A stretch of DNA of 5,929 nt from Candidatus Bipolaricaulota bacterium (GTDB lineage Bacteria; Bipolaricaulota; Bipolaricaulia; RBG-16-55-9): the NCBI GenBank assembly GCA_027021605.1, contig JALUUA010000317.1:1-5929 (forward strand), given 5' to 3'. This document shows positions 4,032 through 5,929 of this stretch, one piece after another (the stretch's first letter is position 1; every line of letters starts with the position of its first letter). The notes under the pieces were generated by a model that saw only the letters and a list, made by a program, of their open reading frames with translations, did no database searches and was not told the origin of the DNA. Position numbers and translations under genes: made by a program.

Positions 4032-5579
4032 TCAAAACTCGACGGCTTCGATGGGCTCGGCGGGAGAAGAGACGCGCTTCGTCCTCCCGCCCAGGGTGAG
4101 CGCGCTCGTCCCCTCCGGGGTCGTAAGCGCGATCGTGAGCACGAACTCCTGGGGCGGGTTAAGACCTTCGATGGCCAAGTAGTACGTGCCCTCCTGGAGC
4201 AGGTTCCCCGCTAGGACGATCGCCTCCGATCCCGAGGGGGAGACGGCCGAGACGTCCGCCACCACCTGCCCCGTCTCCGGGTCGATCCCCACCGGCTCCC
4301 CAAAGCGCAGGTGGAGGTTGAGGTCCCCCTCCCCCTCCAGCTCCACAAGAAGGCGCTTTGCCCCCTTGGGAACCTCGATGCGGTACTGCTTAAGGCTTAA
4401 GAGCCCTCCCTCCGTCCGCAGATAGCGCGCCAGGGGGGCGGGAAGGTTTGAGGGTACGCCCACTTGCCCGTCGGCCCCTTGGGAGCCGTCCTCGATCTGG
4501 GGCAGCAGCCAGGCGGTGATCGCGAACCGCTGGTCGAAGCTCTCGGGGTTCTCCACGACGAACCAGTAGGTGGTCTCGGGCTCCGGGTTGGCAATTACGA
4601 GAATTTCCACCCCCCCGGGCGAGAGCGCCGCAAAGTCGCTCACCACCCGGAAGCTCTCCGGGGGCGCGAGGACGGGGACCCCGGCTTTTCCGTAGAGGTC
4701 GAGGTTGCCGCCGTCCTCGGACTCCAACAGGACGGCCAGGATCTGGGCCCCCTCCTCGGGGACGGTGACGGAGTACTCCAGGAGGGCTTCCCTCTCCTCG
4801 GTCGCGCCCTCGGGCGTCTCCACGGTGAGGGTGCCCCGCGTGAAGCTTCCGGCCTTGACGGAGCCCGTCTGGGGTCGGCCCAGCAGGCCCGTAAGGGCGA
4901 CCTCCGCGACCGGGGGAATGGCGGCGGGGAGCTCGAGGTCCAGGGGCGGGAAGCGGATGTCGTCGAGCCAGGCGGCGTCCCCACCCACGGAGGTGTCGAC
5001 GTCCTTGATGTAGATCCACTGGAAGGTGTGCTCGCCCGCGCTTACGGGAAAGCGGGCCTCCTCCCAGGGGATCATGCCCGTCCAGACGTCGATCCGCTCG
5101 CCGTCGATGAAGAAGATGAGTCCGTCAAACCCCTCCTCGGACTCGTTCTTGACCCAGAAGGAGATCTCCCCCGCCTCGAGGACGGTGACCGTGAGCGAGA
5201 GGAGGCTGCCGCGCAGGTCGTCCCGGGGGGAGAGCCCGGAGCGGACGCAGAACGCCCCGCTGCGGCAGTCCTCGGAGACGACCCGCCAGCCGGGCACCTC
5301 CGGGTCCGGGACGAGGTCCCGCGGGTCGGTGACGTTCAGGTTGCTCACCCCGAACGTCTCCCAGGGGAAGGGGCTCTCCTCCAGGGACCCGCTCTCGAAA
5401 TCCTCGACGAACTCCACGCCCCTCTGGGCCTGGGTCAAAGGGGTAAGGGTAGCGGCCCGCTCGGGCGCATCCCCCTCGGGACCCGAGGGGGAATCGGCCC
5501 AGCCCAGGGGGCCGAGCAGCCCGCCCGAGAGGATCACCCCCACCGCAACGCTAAGAGCCCGAACTGTTCTCGCTTCCAT
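4032..5579 (-). CDS. Secreted protein with a jelly-roll/MAM-like domain and two PPC-type domains
   Basis: The 515-residue product carries a signal peptide: basic residues at 4 and 7, hydrophobic core at about 8-27, probable cleavage after Ala28 (GWA-DS). Residues 55-211 look like a beta-sandwich of the concanavalin/MAM-like type often seen in bacterial surface proteins: FVEDFESG near 57, a GEISFWVKN strand (137-145), FQWIYIKD (186-193) and the closing AWLDDIRFP (203-211). Cys105 and Cys111 could form a disulfide. Two PPC-like (bacterial pre-peptidase C-terminal) beta-sandwiches follow, at about 265-358 and 397-486, each with a Val-Pro-x-Gly/Glu-Ala turn, an NLDLY or NLHLR strand and a late Tyr-Trp/Tyr-Tyr strand (TTYWFVVE, GTYYLAIE). 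PPC domains usually accompany secreted peptidases, but no protease or other catalytic domain is visible, so a binding or surface role is inferred. The start is supported by AAGGAGGA (complement of 5584-5591). No membrane anchor or sorting motif is seen at the C-terminus. Confidence 0.85.
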   Translation of the reverse strand: MEARTVRALSVAVGVILSGGLLGPLGWADSPSGPEGDAPERAATLTPLTQAQRGVEFVEDFESGSLEESPFPWETFGVSNLNVTDPRDLVPDPEVPGWRVVSEDCRSGAFCVRSGLSPRDDLRGSLLSLTVTVLEAGEISFWVKNESEEGFDGLIFFIDGERIDVWTGMIPWEEARFPVSAGEHTFQWIYIKDVDTSVGGDAAWLDDIRFPPLDLELPAAIPPVAEVALTGLLGRPQTGSVKAGSFTRGTLTVETPEGATEEREALLEYSVTVPEEGAQILAVLLESEDGGNLDLYGKAGVPVLAPPESFRVVSDFAALSPGGVEILVIANPEPETTYWFVVENPESFDQRFAITAWLLPQIEDGSQGADGQVGVPSNLPAPLARYLRTEGGLLSLKQYRIEVPKGAKRLLVELEGEGDLNLHLRFGEPVGIDPETGQVVADVSAVSPSGSEAIVLAGNLLQEGTYYLAIEGLNPPQEFVLTIALTTPEGTSALTLGGRTKRVSSPAEPIEAVEF

Positions 5580-5648
5580 CCTCTCCTCCTTGTTGAATGA
5601 GTGTTATTGAGATGTATGCCCTCTTCTTGGCTTCTTTAGACAACACAG

Positions 5649-5677
5649 AGCATATCTTCTATGTGCATTTCTGTCAG
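5649..5677 (-). promoter_or_regulatory. Promoter of the secreted jelly-roll/PPC protein gene
   Basis: On the minus strand, CTGACA (5677-5672) is followed by a 17-nt spacer and TATGCT (5654-5649). Transcription would start near 5642, giving a leader of about 60 nt to the ATG at 5579. The surrounding 5590-5680 stretch is visibly more AT-rich than the genes, as expected of a promoter region. No terminator-like hairpin with a T-tract was found between the upstream gene (stop at 5787) and this promoter. Confidence 0.6.
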
Positions 5678-5786
5678 GCCCCGCTCTCACCTCCTCCTCT
5701 TGTTGGGCTATTTCTTTGGCTCCCGCTTTGGCCTGTGGGTTTCTCCGGCGTCGATGCGGGCCTGCGTCCCCGGCGGGTTGCCCTGA

Positions 5787-5929
5787 TTATAGCCGCCGCC
5801 CCGCGGCTTTTGACACGGCCCGCGAATCCCCCGCGCGCAGCAGCCGATCGACCCTCCCTTGGAGGTCCTGGCGGAACTCCTCGGCCAGCGCCCGCCAGTC
5901 CTCCTCCGTGAAGCGCCCGTAGTCCGCGG
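5787..5929 (-). CDS. C-terminal end of an unrecognised minus-strand protein
   Basis: One minus-strand frame is open from the window edge to TAA at 5789-5787. It encodes 46 residues beginning ADYGRFTEEDWRALAEE and ending SKAAGRRL. The composition (alternating charged and Leu/Ala residues, strongly GC-biased third positions) is that of a real amphipathic-helical C-terminus. The overlapping plus-strand frames give Pro/Arg/Ser-rich text. The fragment faintly recalls helical C-terminal regions of MerR/TipAS-type regulators, but it is too short to call. It ends 207 bp upstream of the secreted jelly-roll/PPC gene, which has its own promoter, so an operon is not indicated. Confidence 0.65.
   Translation of the reverse strand, partial: ADYGRFTEEDWRALAEEFRQDLQGRVDRLLRAGDSRAVSKAAGRRL

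Noticed and set aside
3869..4099. Plus-strand frame of 76 residues after the YbjN-like gene, with AAGGAGG upstream
   Set aside because: The ribosome site is 12-15 nt from the possible starts, and the frame runs through the terminator and into antisense of the next gene, with Phe-Leu runs made by the T-rich tail.
4464..5600. Plus-strand frame of 378 residues opposite the secreted-protein gene
   Set aside because: Typical GC-rich antisense shadow: no domains and no ribosome binding site, whereas the minus frame has a signal peptide, recognisable beta-sandwich domains, a promoter and a Shine-Dalgarno site.
5597..5911. Plus-strand frame of 104 residues at the right end
   Set aside because: It overlaps the minus-strand promoter and the coding-like minus-strand C-terminus, has no ribosome binding site, and becomes Pro/Arg-rich low complexity.

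Overview
The window is GC-rich bacterial DNA. It carries four complete protein-coding genes and the edges of two more, with short intergenic gaps and recognisable sigma70-type promoters and intrinsic terminators. The Glu/Lys/Arg-rich enzyme, the high GC and one apparently leaderless gene would suit a thermophilic or deep-branching uncultured bacterium (candidates include Bipolaricaulota/OP1-like, Thermus-Deinococcus or Chloroflexi-type lineages). No marker gene here settles the taxonomy. There is no rRNA, tRNA, CRISPR array or mobile element.

Left part (1-2279): a divergent minus-strand gene probably begins at 39 and runs off the left edge. An intergenic stretch with a perfect 11-bp inverted repeat (49-59/85-95) separates it from a plus-strand gene at 214-2178. 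That gene encodes a 654-residue bifunctional 3-hydroxyacyl-CoA dehydrogenase/enoyl-CoA hydratase with the dehydrogenase first, the reverse of the FadB order. It has its own extended -10 promoter and a strong terminator, so it looks monocistronic. It supplies the two middle steps of beta-oxidation or of a related acyl-CoA pathway; no thiolase or acyl-CoA dehydrogenase is in the window.

Middle part (2280-4031): a second extended -10 promoter drives an exported protein of 259 residues (2444-3223). It has a signal peptide, a short helical domain with a 21-residue repeat, and a 130-residue tail that is about 65% Asp/Glu. A long bulged hairpin follows and overlaps the probable promoter of a YbjN-domain protein (3331-3846), whose -10 lies only 6 nt before its ATG, as in leaderless genes. 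A strong terminator closes this region, with a possible small-RNA unit just before it.

Right part (4032-5929, minus strand): a secreted 515-residue protein has a jelly-roll/MAM-like domain followed by two PPC-like beta-sandwich domains and no recognised catalytic domain. It has a good promoter and Shine-Dalgarno site. Upstream of it, at the right edge, is the C-terminal 46 residues of another minus-strand protein that I do not recognise.

The genes do not form one obvious pathway. The clearest shared theme is that two of the four complete genes encode exported proteins of unknown role: a polyacidic one and a jelly-roll/PPC one. The least explained elements are the polyacidic protein, the inverted repeat that includes the Shine-Dalgarno site of the divergent gene, and the hairpin/leaderless-promoter overlap.
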